Source: Rhizobium sullae (lineage in GTDB: Bacteria > Pseudomonadota > Alphaproteobacteria > Rhizobiales > Rhizobiaceae). Taken from it: 64,000 bases of DNA. Below the pieces are notes generated by a model that worked only from the letters and a program-made list of their open reading frames with translations, was not told the DNA's origin and did not search any database. The position numbers were made by a program, and so were the translations under genes. The stretch lies in assembly GCF_900169785.1 (NCBI RefSeq), contig NZ_FWER01000026.1, positions 1 to 64,000 of the forward strand, given 5' to 3'. This document shows positions 1-7,999 of this stretch, in pieces (within the stretch, counting starts at the first letter, position 1; every line of letters starts with the position of its first letter).

Positions 1-1
1 C

Positions 2-106
2 TTTGCGCGGCGGCGGGCCGGCAAGCCGACCGGCAGCCGCCTGACGGCGGAGGAGCAGGCAAAGCTCGACGAGCTGCTTGGCACGGGATCCGATCGGGCA
101 TCCTGA
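2..106 (+). CDS. C-terminal end of a probable cytochrome c biogenesis protein CcmH (partial)
   Basis: Only the last 34 residues are present; the gene begins before the window. The visible tail has a basic patch (RRRAGKP) followed by LTAEEQAKLDELL. This resembles the end of CcmH/CycL proteins, where a basic linker after the last membrane helix leads to a short acidic helix of the form L-x-x-EE-x-x-L-x-x-LL. CcmH is a periplasm-facing, membrane-anchored component of heme attachment to apocytochrome c. That role would suit the many c-type cytochromes downstream, but the identification rests on a short low-complexity tail. Confidence 0.45.
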   Translation, partial: FARRRAGKPTGSRLTAEEQAKLDELLGTGSDRAS

Positions 107-360
107 CAGAGTTTAAGCAAGTTACGACGATGCCGAGTTCCCGTTCGTTCAACCGGAAGCAAGCACAATGAAACATTTACGCGCCATAGGACAAGGTGTA
201 CTCTTCCAGGAAACGTGCGGAGGTGACCGTTTCGGAACCTCGAAGAGACCGTGGCTCGTCATTAGCCCCCGCGGCGGGGAACGAAGCGTTCCGCAAGAGA
301 CTGGTCACGCTGCCTCTGCTTTTGGACGAACGCTAATCCAACGGTGCCGGAGACCGGACG

Positions 361-813
361 ATGAGATTGACGCGCCGCCAAATGCTCACGACCGGCATAT
401 TCGGGAGTGCAGCATGGGTGCTTGCATTATTGGGGGTCCGGCACGCGCGTGCCGGAGATGATGCCCTCGACTTCGTGGAGAGAATGACGGGGCGGAAGGC
501 TAGCGCTTCGAACCGGCTTCATCTGGTGATGCCCTCTGAATTTTCGACAGGCTATACCGTGCCCATGGATATCCAGGTGGACAGTGCCATGACAGAGACT
601 GACCACGTAAAGTCGATCCGCGTCTTCGCGCCGGAGAACCCGTTCATCGAGGTAGCGCAGTTCCATTTCTCACCCCGGCGCTGCCTTGCCCGCGTTTCGA
701 CCCGAATTCGCCTTGCCGGGCCGCAATACGTGGTGGCGCTCGCTGAAATGAGTGACGGCAGGTTGCTCATGGCCAAGAGCTGGATCAGCGTCGCCACAAA
801 TGGTTGCCGCTGA
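361..813 (+). CDS. soxY: SoxY-like sulfur carrier protein, Tat-exported, with atypical C-terminus
   Basis: A 150-residue protein with an N-terminal twin-arginine signal (RLTRRQML followed by a hydrophobic stretch ending around ARA at 30). The rest fits SoxY, the periplasmic carrier that binds sulfur intermediates on a C-terminal cysteine while paired with SoxZ. SoxY normally ends in GGCGG; here the end is TNGCR, so the cysteine (149) is kept but the glycine arm is not. soxZ follows 23 bases later, and cytochrome and flavoprotein subunits of a sulfide dehydrogenase follow that. No soxXA, soxB or soxCD is visible, so a full Sox system is not encoded here. Family is fairly sure; function with the altered arm is inferred. 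Confidence 0.8.
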   Translation: MRLTRRQMLTTGIFGSAAWVLALLGVRHARAGDDALDFVERMTGRKASASNRLHLVMPSEFSTGYTVPMDIQVDSAMTETDHVKSIRVFAPENPFIEVAQFHFSPRRCLARVSTRIRLAGPQYVVALAEMSDGRLLMAKSWISVATNGCR

Positions 814-836
814 CAGGAGGGAAGGAGGCAAGCGTA

Positions 837-1160
837 ATGACGCCGATACCCCGTGTAATGGTTCCCGGCACGGCCGCCAAAGGCGAAGTCATTCCGGTCA
901 AGACCATCATTCAGCACGAGATGGAAACGGGGCTGCGGACAGACAGCGAGGGCGAGGTGATCCCGCGCAAGATCATCAATAGATTCATCTGTCGCTATGG
1001 TGGCGTCGTGGTGTTCAGCGTCGACCTGCACGAGGCGGTCGCAGCCAATCCCTTTTTCGAATTCTCGCTGCTCGCGACGGAAAGCGGGCGCATGGAGTTC
1101 ATCTGGGAGGAAGACGGCGGCGCTGTCTATTCTCTAAAGCACGATATAGTGGTCACCTGA
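837..1160 (+). CDS. soxZ: SoxZ sulfur carrier partner protein
   Basis: A 107-residue protein beginning MTPIPRVMVP, chosen because a strong ribosome site (GGAAGGAGG) lies just upstream; an in-frame ATG at 804 lies inside soxY and lacks one. The sequence fits SoxZ: a small beta-sandwich protein with no signal peptide that is carried across the membrane with SoxY. Features include the IIQHEMETG segment near the start and the NPFFEF motif in the middle. It forms the SoxYZ heterodimer whose SoxY cysteine carries the sulfur substrate. It is separated by one base from the cytochrome gene downstream, which implies coupled translation. Confidence 0.85.
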   Translation: MTPIPRVMVPGTAAKGEVIPVKTIIQHEMETGLRTDSEGEVIPRKIINRFICRYGGVVVFSVDLHEAVAANPFFEFSLLATESGRMEFIWEEDGGAVYSLKHDIVVT

Positions 1161-1161
1161 A

Positions 1162-1533
1162 ATGGTGTGCAAACCGTCGACCGCGGCACCGCCCCTTGCG
1201 AAGGCCATCGCTTTCGAGACTCGCCATATCCTGGGATTGTTCCTTGTGGTCACGCCCCTCTTGCCTGCCGACCAGGCTGCTGCACAGGTCAGCGAGGGCG
1301 CTCAGATCGCCGCCACCTGCGCATCCTGTCATGATCCGGACAAGCGAGGACAGTCCATTCCCTCGATCACGGCGCTCGACGAACAGGCCATAATTAATGC
1401 CATGCTTGCCTTTCGGGCAAGCGCACGTCCGAGCCACGTGATGCACGCCGTCGCCCTGTCGCTTAGCGACAGGGAACTGGCGGCCGTGGCGCGCTATCTT
1501 GCCGAAAAAGCGAACGACGGGGGACAACAATGA
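1162..1533 (+). CDS. fccA: Monoheme cytochrome c subunit of flavocytochrome c sulfide dehydrogenase (FccA-like)
   Basis: 123 residues with a hydrophobic export signal (about 22-42) and one heme c site, C53-A-S-C-H57. Methionines such as those in AMLAF and VMHAV could serve as the sixth heme ligand. Size and the ATCASCHDPD context match the small cytochrome subunit of flavocytochrome c, which takes electrons from the FAD subunit during sulfide oxidation in the periplasm. The start codon is one base after the soxZ stop and has no strong ribosome site of its own, so translation is probably coupled. Its stop overlaps the start of the FAD subunit in an ATGA. Confidence 0.75.
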   Translation: MVCKPSTAAPPLAKAIAFETRHILGLFLVVTPLLPADQAAAQVSEGAQIAATCASCHDPDKRGQSIPSITALDEQAIINAMLAFRASARPSHVMHAVALSLSDRELAAVARYLAEKANDGGQQ

Positions 1534-2795
1534 CAGACTGGACGCGGCGCCGGGTCTGCGCCCTGGCGGGAGGGGCTCTCATGGCCGCGGTTGCGCCGCA
1601 TGTCGCGCGCGGCCGGAGCCGGCCAAGAGTCGTCGTGATCGGCGGCGGCATTGGTGGCGCGACGGTCGCCCGGTACCTCGCCGGACTGAAGACGCTCGAC
1701 GTGACCCTGATCGAGCCGAAGCCGAACCATGTCACCTGCTTCTTCAGCAATCTTTACCTCGCCGGTCTTCGCTCGCTCGCCTCGCTGACCTTCGGCTTTG
1801 AGGCTTTGGCCGAGCGCCATGGCGTTACGATGATACAGAAGGCTGCAACTGCCATCGATCCCGCCAGCAGCACCGTCGAACTTCAGAGTGGCGAGAGGCT
1901 GACCTATGACCGGCTCGTGCTCGCTCCGGGGATCGCCTTCAATTTCGGCGAGATCGGCGGCTATGACGAGGCGGCAGCCAAGATCATGCCGCATGCCTGG
2001 AATGCCGGACCTCAGAGCGAGGTGCTGCGCCGGCAACTCGAAAGCATGGAGGATGGTGGCGTGTTCGTTATAGCTGCGCCTGCAAATCCGTTCCGCTGCC
2101 CGCCGGCCCCCTATGAGCGGGCCTCGCTGGTAGCCTACTATTTCAAGCAGTTCAAACCGAAGTCGAAGATACTCATTCTCGACGCGAAGGACCAGTTTTC
2201 GGGTCAGGAACTGTTCCAGGACGCCTGGTCACGCCATTATCCGGGCATGATCGAATGGCTGCCGGCGCAGTTCATAGGGAGAACCAAAGCCGTACATGCG
2301 GCGACGTGTTCTGTCGTGACGGAAAACCAGACGTTTAAGGCGGCCGTTGCCAATGTCATTCCGCCGCAGAAGGCCGGGCTTATCGCTGAAAGGGCGGGCC
2401 TTACAGATAGCACCGGCTGGTGTCCGGTCGATCCGGCGACCTTCGAGTCTACGTTGCAACCCGGCATTCATGTCGTGGGTGACGCGATCGTTGGCGGCGA
2501 CATGCCGAAATCCGCCTTCTCCGCCAATAGTCAGGCCAAGGCATGTGCCTTCGCTATCGCGGCTTCGCTTACGGGCTCGCCCCACTTTCCTCCGCGTCTG
2601 TTCAATTCGTGCTACACATTCCTGGCGCCAGACGATGCCTTCACCAATGCCATCACCTTCGCTCCCGAGGACGGAAGCATAAGGACCATCAAGATGTTCA
2701 TCAGCAAGGTGGGGGAGAGTGCGGACGTCCGCCGCCGAACAGCCCATCAGGCCGTCGGCTGGTATTCGGCCTTCACCGCGGACGTGTTCGGCTGA
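1530..2795 (+). CDS. fccB: FAD subunit of flavocytochrome c sulfide dehydrogenase (FccB/SoxF-like)
   Basis: 421 residues with a Tat-type signal (TRRRVCALAGG) and an FAD-binding GGGIGG at about 38-43. It belongs to the sulfide:quinone reductase/flavocytochrome c group: HVTCFFSNLYLAG places a cysteine near the flavin, and a second dinucleotide-fold half follows in the middle (KSKILILDAKDQFSGQ). Near the end, PGIHVVGDAI is the usual FAD-contacting motif. It would oxidise sulfide to sulfur or polysulfide in the periplasm and pass electrons to the preceding cytochrome. Its last 49 bases overlap the end of the convergent fixI gene. Confidence 0.85.
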   Translation: MTDWTRRRVCALAGGALMAAVAPHVARGRSRPRVVVIGGGIGGATVARYLAGLKTLDVTLIEPKPNHVTCFFSNLYLAGLRSLASLTFGFEALAERHGVTMIQKAATAIDPASSTVELQSGERLTYDRLVLAPGIAFNFGEIGGYDEAAAKIMPHAWNAGPQSEVLRRQLESMEDGGVFVIAAPANPFRCPPAPYERASLVAYYFKQFKPKSKILILDAKDQFSGQELFQDAWSRHYPGMIEWLPAQFIGRTKAVHAATCSVVTENQTFKAAVANVIPPQKAGLIAERAGLTDSTGWCPVDPATFESTLQPGIHVVGDAIVGGDMPKSAFSANSQAKACAFAIAASLTGSPHFPPRLFNSCYTFLAPDDAFTNAITFAPEDGSIRTIKMFISKVGESADVRRRTAHQAVGWYSAFTADVFG

Positions 2796-4939
2796 TCAAT
2801 GTGGTGAGCTTCCTGATCGTCCACGGGAATTCCACGAAGTGAGAGATATGACGGATCGGGATGCGGCACACGTTGCAGCCTCAAGGAATTCATCACGACG
2901 AGAACGCTCGAACCGGCCATGACTGCGGCAGCGAGGATCGGCTGTAGCAGCCCGAGCGCGGCCGCCGTCAGCGCGACGAGGTTGTAGCCGAAGGCCCAAA
3001 GAAGATTGGTGAGAATGGTTCGGCGAACCGCACAGGCCATCTCGATTACCCATGGCAGCAGCCACAGTCCGCCTTCGGGCAGCACAAGTGCGGAGGTTTC
3101 GCGGGCGAGATCGGTCGCTGAGCCGACCGCGATGCCGACATCGGCATCGGCCAGAACCGGACCGTCATTGAGGCCGTCACCGACCATGGCCACTTTACCG
3201 CGGTTGTGGCGAAGGCGGTTCAGAGCGTCCTGCTTCGCCTCCGGCGACAAACCGGCTTTGATGTCGTCTATGCCGACTGTCGCGGCGATGCGTCGGGCCG
3301 GTTCGGCCAGATCACCGGTCAAGAGCGCGACATGGAGGCCGCGGCTCTTCAGTTCCTCGATGGTTGCGCGGGCTTCCGGGCGCTGCGTGTCGTCTAGCGA
3401 GAGTACGCCTTGCACGCGGCCGTTCCAACCGACATGGACAAGCGAGTGGCCCGTCGCCTCGAACATACGGGCACGCTCTCGCAACGCGGGCGAAAGCGGC
3501 CATCCGAGATCGCGCATCAGCGCTCCGTTGCCGGCAGCGACAGGTTCGCCGCAGACTGCACCCCGGATGCCGCGCCCGGGCACGGCGCAAATAGCCTGCG
3601 CTTCAACCGGCCGGATACCGCGCGCGGCGGCAGCTGTCGCGATGGCCGTTGCCAAGGCATGCTCGGAATACCGCTCCAGTCCGCTTGCGTTCGACAGCAC
3701 TTCGTCGGGCGACACTCCATCGGTGTCGATGCTCACGACACGGGGCCTGCCGATGGTCAGTGTGCCGGTCTTGTCAAAGGCAATGCATTGCAGGCCGGCC
3801 AGTTGCTCCATGACACCGGGGTCTCGGACAAGGCAGCCCCGCCGCACCAGCCGTCCGATCCCGAGCGTGGTTGCAAGCGGCGCCGCAATCCCGACCGCGC
3901 AGGGGCAGGCAACGACGAGAACTGCCAGCCCGATGAGCAATGCTCGATCGAAGGGCTGCGATTGCGCCCAATAGGCGACTGTCAATCCGCTCAGGATTAG
4001 GACAAGGGGGACGGAGAGGGCAACTACGCGATCGGCGATGCGCTGGGTCTGGCTTTGATGTGACAACGCATCGCGAACCGACCGGCAAATTCCTGCCCAG
4101 CGGGTACCGCTGCCGGCGCCGCTGCTTCGGATGAGCAGAGGGCCGTCGAAATTGATGCTGCCGGCGATGACAGGTGTACCGGTCGTTTTCGGAACCGGCC
4201 GCCCTTCACCGGTAATCATCGCTTCGTCGACGTTGGACTCGCCTTCCGCGACCACCCCGTCGACGGGAATGCGCTCTCCCGGGCGCACCCGCACCATCAT
4301 GCCAGCCGTGACTTCGCGCACCGGGCTGCGCGTCTCGATGCCGCCAGCGACGATTGTTGCGATCGCGTTTTCCGCCGCGAGCAGCGGTTCGAGATCTCGG
4401 GCCGCCTTGGCGCGGCCTGCAGCCTCGAGATAGCGGCCCAGCGTGAACAGCACCAGCACCATGGAAGCGGTGTCGAAATAGACATGGGTGCTGCCTTCGA
4501 GGACGGCGACGGCCGAATAGAGATAGGCCGCCGCAACCCCGATCACGATGAGCGCGGAGGAAGTCAGCCGCCCCTCCAGAGCGTGCGACCAGGTCTCGCT
4601 CAGGAACGGTCCGCCGAGGATCAACACTGCCGGCGTGGCAAACAGCCACAGTAGGGTTTGGATCCACGGAAGCATATAGGCGTCAGAGCCGGAGAAGGTG
4701 CCTGTGTAAACAAGGATGCTGAGGAGCATGATGTTCATGGAAAGAAAGGCTCCGACGCCGAGGCGCACAAGGAGCCATGCCGCCTCCGATTCCTCGCCTC
4801 TGCCATGCTTGACTTCAAAGGCGATCCTGCAGCCGTAGCAGCAGAAGGCGTGCTCCTCTCCATCAAGCGTCTGATGCGTGGCTCGCTGACCGGCCGGCAG
4901 CGAGCAATGGCTGCAGAGGGTCACGGCTCGGGCACTCAT
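2747..4939 (-). CDS. fixI: Copper-exporting P-type ATPase for cbb3 oxidase assembly (FixI/CcoI)
   Basis: 730 residues from the ATG at 4939, which overlaps the stop of the upstream membrane protein (ATGA). The N-terminus has the cysteine-rich domain typical of CcoI/FixI (C9-x2-C12 and F-C33-C34-Y-G-C37) rather than a simple CxxC metal-binding fold. It then shows the P1B ATPase signature: actuator TGE (in ITGEG), membrane CPC in ACPCAVG, phosphorylated Asp in DKTGT, and GDGLND. It delivers copper to the periplasmic side for CcoN maturation. Its place at the end of the oxidase operon agrees. The C-terminal extension after the last helix (about 30 residues) runs into the end of fccB and may be specific to this locus. 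Confidence 0.88.
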   Translation of the reverse strand: MSARAVTLCSHCSLPAGQRATHQTLDGEEHAFCCYGCRIAFEVKHGRGEESEAAWLLVRLGVGAFLSMNIMLLSILVYTGTFSGSDAYMLPWIQTLLWLFATPAVLILGGPFLSETWSHALEGRLTSSALIVIGVAAAYLYSAVAVLEGSTHVYFDTASMVLVLFTLGRYLEAAGRAKAARDLEPLLAAENAIATIVAGGIETRSPVREVTAGMMVRVRPGERIPVDGVVAEGESNVDEAMITGEGRPVPKTTGTPVIAGSINFDGPLLIRSSGAGSGTRWAGICRSVRDALSHQSQTQRIADRVVALSVPLVLILSGLTVAYWAQSQPFDRALLIGLAVLVVACPCAVGIAAPLATTLGIGRLVRRGCLVRDPGVMEQLAGLQCIAFDKTGTLTIGRPRVVSIDTDGVSPDEVLSNASGLERYSEHALATAIATAAAARGIRPVEAQAICAVPGRGIRGAVCGEPVAAGNGALMRDLGWPLSPALRERARMFEATGHSLVHVGWNGRVQGVLSLDDTQRPEARATIEELKSRGLHVALLTGDLAEPARRIAATVGIDDIKAGLSPEAKQDALNRLRHNRGKVAMVGDGLNDGPVLADADVGIAVGSATDLARETSALVLPEGGLWLLPWVIEMACAVRRTILTNLLWAFGYNLVALTAAALGLLQPILAAAVMAGSSVLVVMNSLRLQRVPHPDPSYLSLRGIPVDDQEAHHIDQPNTSAVKAEYQPTA

Positions 4940-5649
4940 ATCAGGTGATCTCCGTGCAACACGCTGACCGGCAGCACGCCACGGCCAAGCGTCATAAGCC
5001 CCAGCAGCAAAATGAATGAGCCGGCGAGCCAGACACCGCGCCGTCGCGCCAGCGGCCCGAGTGCGCCGCCGATGCCGCCCATCATCAACATCGCCGGGAA
5101 GGTTCCGAGTCCGAACGCCGCCATAGTGAGGAAACCGGAAAGCGCGCCGGCGGTGCTCGTCGCCTGCGCCAGGAACGCATAGACGAGGGGGCAGGGCAGG
5201 AAACCGTTGAACACGCCGAAGGCAAGCGGCGCGGCAGACCCCGGCGCCAGCAGCACCTTGCGCAGGGTCGCGGCGAACAGGTTGCCGCCAAGGCCTGCGG
5301 TGGCGCGATGAAGTCCCTTGAGCAGGCCGAAGAACTGCAGTGCGATGACGATCATGAGAAGTCCGGCAACGATTGCCAGAATGCGTTGCCCAAGATTGAT
5401 CGAGCCATCCAGTGGCGGTGTCACGGCAAGATCGCCGGAGGTGCAGATCACCTGTCCGAGCGCACCGGCGAGCGCGCCGAGGAAGCAATAGCTGGTCAAC
5501 CGGCCGCTGTTGTAGAGAAGGTGCCGCGCGACCGTCGCACCTGGCCCGTACGGATGGCGGCCGAGGGCGCAGGCAAAGCCCCCGCACATGCCGACACAGT
5601 GAAAACTGCCGGCGAAACCAGCCAAGAACAGCACCAGGTAGGAAGTCAT
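4936..5649 (-). CDS. TauE/SafE-DsbD-like multi-helix membrane protein of the cbb3 assembly locus
   Basis: 237 residues with about six membrane segments. It starts at MTSYLVLFLAG because AAAGGA lies at proper distance; an ATG 24 bases earlier has no ribosome site. The pattern GFAGSFHCVGMCGGF near the start and NGFLPCPLVYAFL in the second half is that of the DsbD-like branch of the sulfite exporter TauE/SafE family, often next to ccoGHIS genes and implicated in copper or thiol handling during cbb3 assembly. The conserved cysteines (HC..MC and PCP) suggest redox or metal binding. It overlaps fixI by four bases, so the two are translationally coupled. Confidence 0.75.
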   Translation of the reverse strand: MTSYLVLFLAGFAGSFHCVGMCGGFACALGRHPYGPGATVARHLLYNSGRLTSYCFLGALAGALGQVICTSGDLAVTPPLDGSINLGQRILAIVAGLLMIVIALQFFGLLKGLHRATAGLGGNLFAATLRKVLLAPGSAAPLAFGVFNGFLPCPLVYAFLAQATSTAGALSGFLTMAAFGLGTFPAMLMMGGIGGALGPLARRRGVWLAGSFILLLGLMTLGRGVLPVSVLHGDHLI

Positions 5650-5698
5650 CGCAGCATCCTTTCTGCCGCTCATCGAAGCAAGGGACGTTCAGCAGCGA

Positions 5699-5821
5699 CT
5701 ATTTCCAAGCGAGATAGGCCACCCAAACGAAGAAGCCGATGTGGAAGACCGCGCCGCCGATGAAAGCCAAAGTCTGGAGCGCGCCAGCATCGCCCCACGA
5801 AAAGACAGTTTGCTGAAGCAT
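5699..5821 (-). CDS. 40-residue single-helix membrane peptide in the cbb3 operon
   Basis: A small open frame of 40 residues starting MLQQTVFSWG, with GGAGG correctly spaced upstream. It holds one membrane helix (about 18-37, rich in aromatic residues) ending YLAWK. No known family is recognised. Its position after the oxidase subunit genes, on the same strand with short gaps, suggests an accessory subunit of the oxidase comparable in size to the CcoM peptide described in Pseudomonas cbb3 oxidase. That comparison is by size and context only. Confidence 0.55.
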   Translation of the reverse strand: MLQQTVFSWGDAGALQTLAFIGGAVFHIGFFVWVAYLAWK

Positions 5822-5832
5822 GGGGCCTCCGG

Positions 5833-5931
5833 TCAGTCGAAATAGCTCAGATAAACGTTGAGCGTCAGTTCGGAGAACAGAAAGAGCAAGTTCGCGATTG
5901 CAACGGTTAAGATGATCTTGGCTGCCAACAT
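5833..5931 (-). CDS. 32-residue single-helix membrane peptide in the cbb3 operon
   Basis: A 32-residue frame reading MLAAKIILTVAIANLLFLF and then SELTLNVYLSYFD. The ATG is preceded by AGGAG at ideal distance, and the frame ends 12 bases before the start of the next small peptide gene. Almost the whole peptide is one hydrophobic helix with a polar C-terminal tail. It is below the usual length cut-off of gene finders. The ribosome site, tight packing and membrane character argue that it is real; its function is unknown, probably an oxidase accessory peptide. Confidence 0.55.
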   Translation of the reverse strand: MLAAKIILTVAIANLLFLFSELTLNVYLSYFD

Positions 5932-5973
5932 TTCCCCACTCCTGTTTCCTTATTCTCGATTGATGATGTTGCG

Positions 5974-6180
5974 TTAGATTCGGCCTGGACCGAGCCCGCC
6001 CCAATACTGATAAGCATAGTACAACCCCCAGACGAAGAGGACGAAATAAACGACAAGCAACCACACGGGGATATATCCGTGCCGCGACTCGATGGACCCG
6101 CCGGCATATTCCTCCGTGTCATGGTGTGGTGCGTCGTGAGGATTCGTGTTTTCGGGATTGCTCGTGTGCACGTCCTTCAT
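5974..6180 (-). CDS. 68-residue membrane-anchor protein, possibly the detached CcoP-type helix
   Basis: 68 residues with a hydrophilic, acidic, His-rich N-terminus and one helix (about 36-58, GYIPVWLLVVYFVLFVWG) followed by YYAYQYWGGLGPG. The start MKDVHTS is used because the longer frame begins inside the preceding gene. A short polar N-terminus followed by a proline-bounded aromatic helix is the layout of the N-terminal anchor of CcoP. Since the diheme part of CcoP is fused to CcoO here, this peptide may be the separated anchor. That idea is inference; it could also be a CcoQ-like subunit. Confidence 0.55.
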   Translation of the reverse strand: MKDVHTSNPENTNPHDAPHHDTEEYAGGSIESRHGYIPVWLLVVYFVLFVWGLYYAYQYWGGLGPGRI

Positions 6181-6331
6181 TTTCCATTTCCCTCTCGTAG
6201 AACTGTTTCGACGCCTCATCAGTATTGCTCAAGGCGCCCGAAAACACGCCCCAGATGAAAAGGCAGAGTGCGCCAAGGCTCATCATCAGTGCGCCGACAT
6301 AGGGTCCGGTGATTTCGAATTCGGGCATCAT
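6119..6331 (-). CDS. CcoS/CcoQ-like small membrane protein
   Basis: 70 residues; the ATG directly follows the stop of the CcoO-CcoP fusion with no gap. One membrane helix (about 10-30) is followed by FIWGVFSGALSNTDEASKQF, which recalls the W-x2-xSGQ-x-D-D-x-E pattern after the helix in FixS/CcoS cbb3 assembly proteins, although it is not a close match. The C-terminus is highly charged. It overlaps the next small gene by 62 bases. Either an assembly factor (CcoS) or a small structural subunit (CcoQ) is possible. Confidence 0.55.
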   Translation of the reverse strand: MMPEFEITGPYVGALMMSLGALCLFIWGVFSGALSNTDEASKQFYEREMENEGRAHEQSRKHESSRRTTP

Positions 6332-7999
6332 TCAGTCTCCCTGAGCGATTTTGCGCGCACCCGACGCGCTACCTTCACGCTCGCCAACCGTTGCCCCGGC
6401 TCCGGGGACATAGGCCTTGTCCGGCGTTGCCGCCTCCAAATTGAGATCGTCGAGAGCCTTGCGGTCGGCATCGGTTATGTTCAATGGTTCGAGTGAGAGC
6501 GGATCCTTGTATGCGGAAAGTGAAAGAACGAAGAAGGAAAGCGCCCAGCGATCGGCATCCGGGAAAGCGTCCCGGTAGGAGGGCATGGGCGTGCCGCTCA
6601 TGCCGGTCGAGATTGTCCGGAAGATGTCCTCGACCGTCGGTCCCGACTTGAATTGGCCGCTAGTGAGATCGGCCGGCACGATCGGGAAGCCGAGATCATC
6701 CTTGAGGCCGGCGGCCTTCTGACCATCGCCCTTGCCGCCCTGACCGTGGCATTCCCAGCACTTGGCAACCTGCCAGATCTCACCGCCGCGAGCGAGCAAT
6801 TGCGCGGAAGACGCTGGCGGCTTGCCAATAATCAGCGGCGGACCGGGCGGCTCTTCGGTGAAGAAAGCGTAAGGCGCGGATGGGTCGGAACGGTCGACGG
6901 CCAATTCGTGCTTGATGTATTGAATGACAGCGAGGCGGTCATTGATCGACAATTCGTGCCAGGCTGGCATGGCCGTGCCGCGGACACCCCGCGTGATCGT
7001 GCGCAGCAAATCGCCGTCCGTCGGCAGCGGCTCCTTTGTCAGCCTGAACTTGAACACGGCGGCGGTGAAATCGCGCGGCCGCTGCTTGTGGAGGAAGGTC
7101 GCCGCCGGCCCATTGCCGTCGCCTTTGACACCATGGCAGCCGAGGCAGCGCCGTTCGTAGACATTCTTGCCATAGGTGATCCATTCGTCCGAGCGCGGCA
7201 GGGTCACGTCGATGACTTCCAGATGCTGTGGTTCGAACAGATCGCGCCATTTGCCCCGCTGCATGCCAAGTTTCTGGATATAGGCGACGAGGGCGTGAAG
7301 CTCGTGCGTTTCGGCGGCAATGCTGACCGCTTCGCCGCCAAACTCCTCGTCGGGGATGAGGATCAGCGGCTTCTTGTCGCGTGCCGTCAGAGGCACGAAG
7401 AGCAGGCCGTCCGCATTCGGCGTCAGGGAAATTCGGGTCTCGCTATCGAAGTCGAACAGCGTTTCGCTCGCCGGTGTCCTTTCCAGGGTCCGGCTTCCAG
7501 CGCCGTCGTCGATGATCCGGATCGCGTCAGCCGGCGTATCGAACAGGCCGCGATAGGGAGCCATGATCGAGTCGGGCGAGAGCATTCGCGGATCCCAGAA
7601 ATGCGCCAGATGCCACTCGTCGCCGAATTTCAGTCCCACCCGCATCAGGTCGGGCCCGATACGCCGCGTGCCGAACAGGTGCGGCACGTCATAGGCGTAC
7701 TCGCCGGATTCCGTCACGGGACCCCAGCGGCGCGTCTCGCCGGTGACTGGACGAACGAACTGGGAGTGGCAGTACCAGCAGCCTTCACGCAGATAGACGG
7801 CGCGGCCCTGCTTTTGCAGCGGGGTGTATTCGGTGGCCTGCGTGACCATCCATTTGAGCTGTCCGAGACCGGTCCGCACGACCGACGTGACCGTCGTCGT
7901 ACGCGACGACGGCTCGAAGAAGGGCAGGATCCCTTGTGTGATGACGGCAAGAAAGAAGAACCCGATCCCCGCCACCAGGGCTACGAATCGCGCAGTCAT
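6332..7999 (-). CDS. ccoO: Fused CcoO-CcoP cytochrome c subunit of cbb3 oxidase, three heme c sites
   Basis: 555 residues. The first 245 match CcoO: an N-terminal membrane anchor (about 5-27), a heme site C74-W-Y-C-H78 in the usual GCWYCHSQFVRP context, and DWHLAHFWDPR-like residues around 128-138. The remainder is a diheme cytochrome like the soluble part of CcoP, with C285-L-G-C-H289 and C414-W-E-C-H418 and PAW/MPSY methionine-ligand loops. CcoO and CcoP are normally separate genes of about 240 and 300 residues, so this is a natural fusion. Electrons from a periplasmic donor would pass through the three hemes to CcoN. The start overlaps the ccoN stop (ATGA). Confidence 0.88.
   Translation of the reverse strand: MTARFVALVAGIGFFFLAVITQGILPFFEPSSRTTTVTSVVRTGLGQLKWMVTQATEYTPLQKQGRAVYLREGCWYCHSQFVRPVTGETRRWGPVTESGEYAYDVPHLFGTRRIGPDLMRVGLKFGDEWHLAHFWDPRMLSPDSIMAPYRGLFDTPADAIRIIDDGAGSRTLERTPASETLFDFDSETRISLTPNADGLLFVPLTARDKKPLILIPDEEFGGEAVSIAAETHELHALVAYIQKLGMQRGKWRDLFEPQHLEVIDVTLPRSDEWITYGKNVYERRCLGCHGVKGDGNGPAATFLHKQRPRDFTAAVFKFRLTKEPLPTDGDLLRTITRGVRGTAMPAWHELSINDRLAVIQYIKHELAVDRSDPSAPYAFFTEEPPGPPLIIGKPPASSAQLLARGGEIWQVAKCWECHGQGGKGDGQKAAGLKDDLGFPIVPADLTSGQFKSGPTVEDIFRTISTGMSGTPMPSYRDAFPDADRWALSFFVLSLSAYKDPLSLEPLNITDADRKALDDLNLEAATPDKAYVPGAGATVGEREGSASGARKIAQGD

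Noticed and set aside
168..461. A 97-codon frame before soxY
   Set aside because: Composition is shadow-like, there is no ribosome site, and it overlaps the soxY signal peptide in another frame.
2747..5587. A 946-codon minus-strand frame that would fuse a long N-terminal extension to FixI
   Set aside because: The first 216 codons run antisense-frame through the TauE/DsbD-like gene and are Arg/Ala-rich shadow sequence; the ATGA overlap at 4936-4939 gives the natural FixI start.
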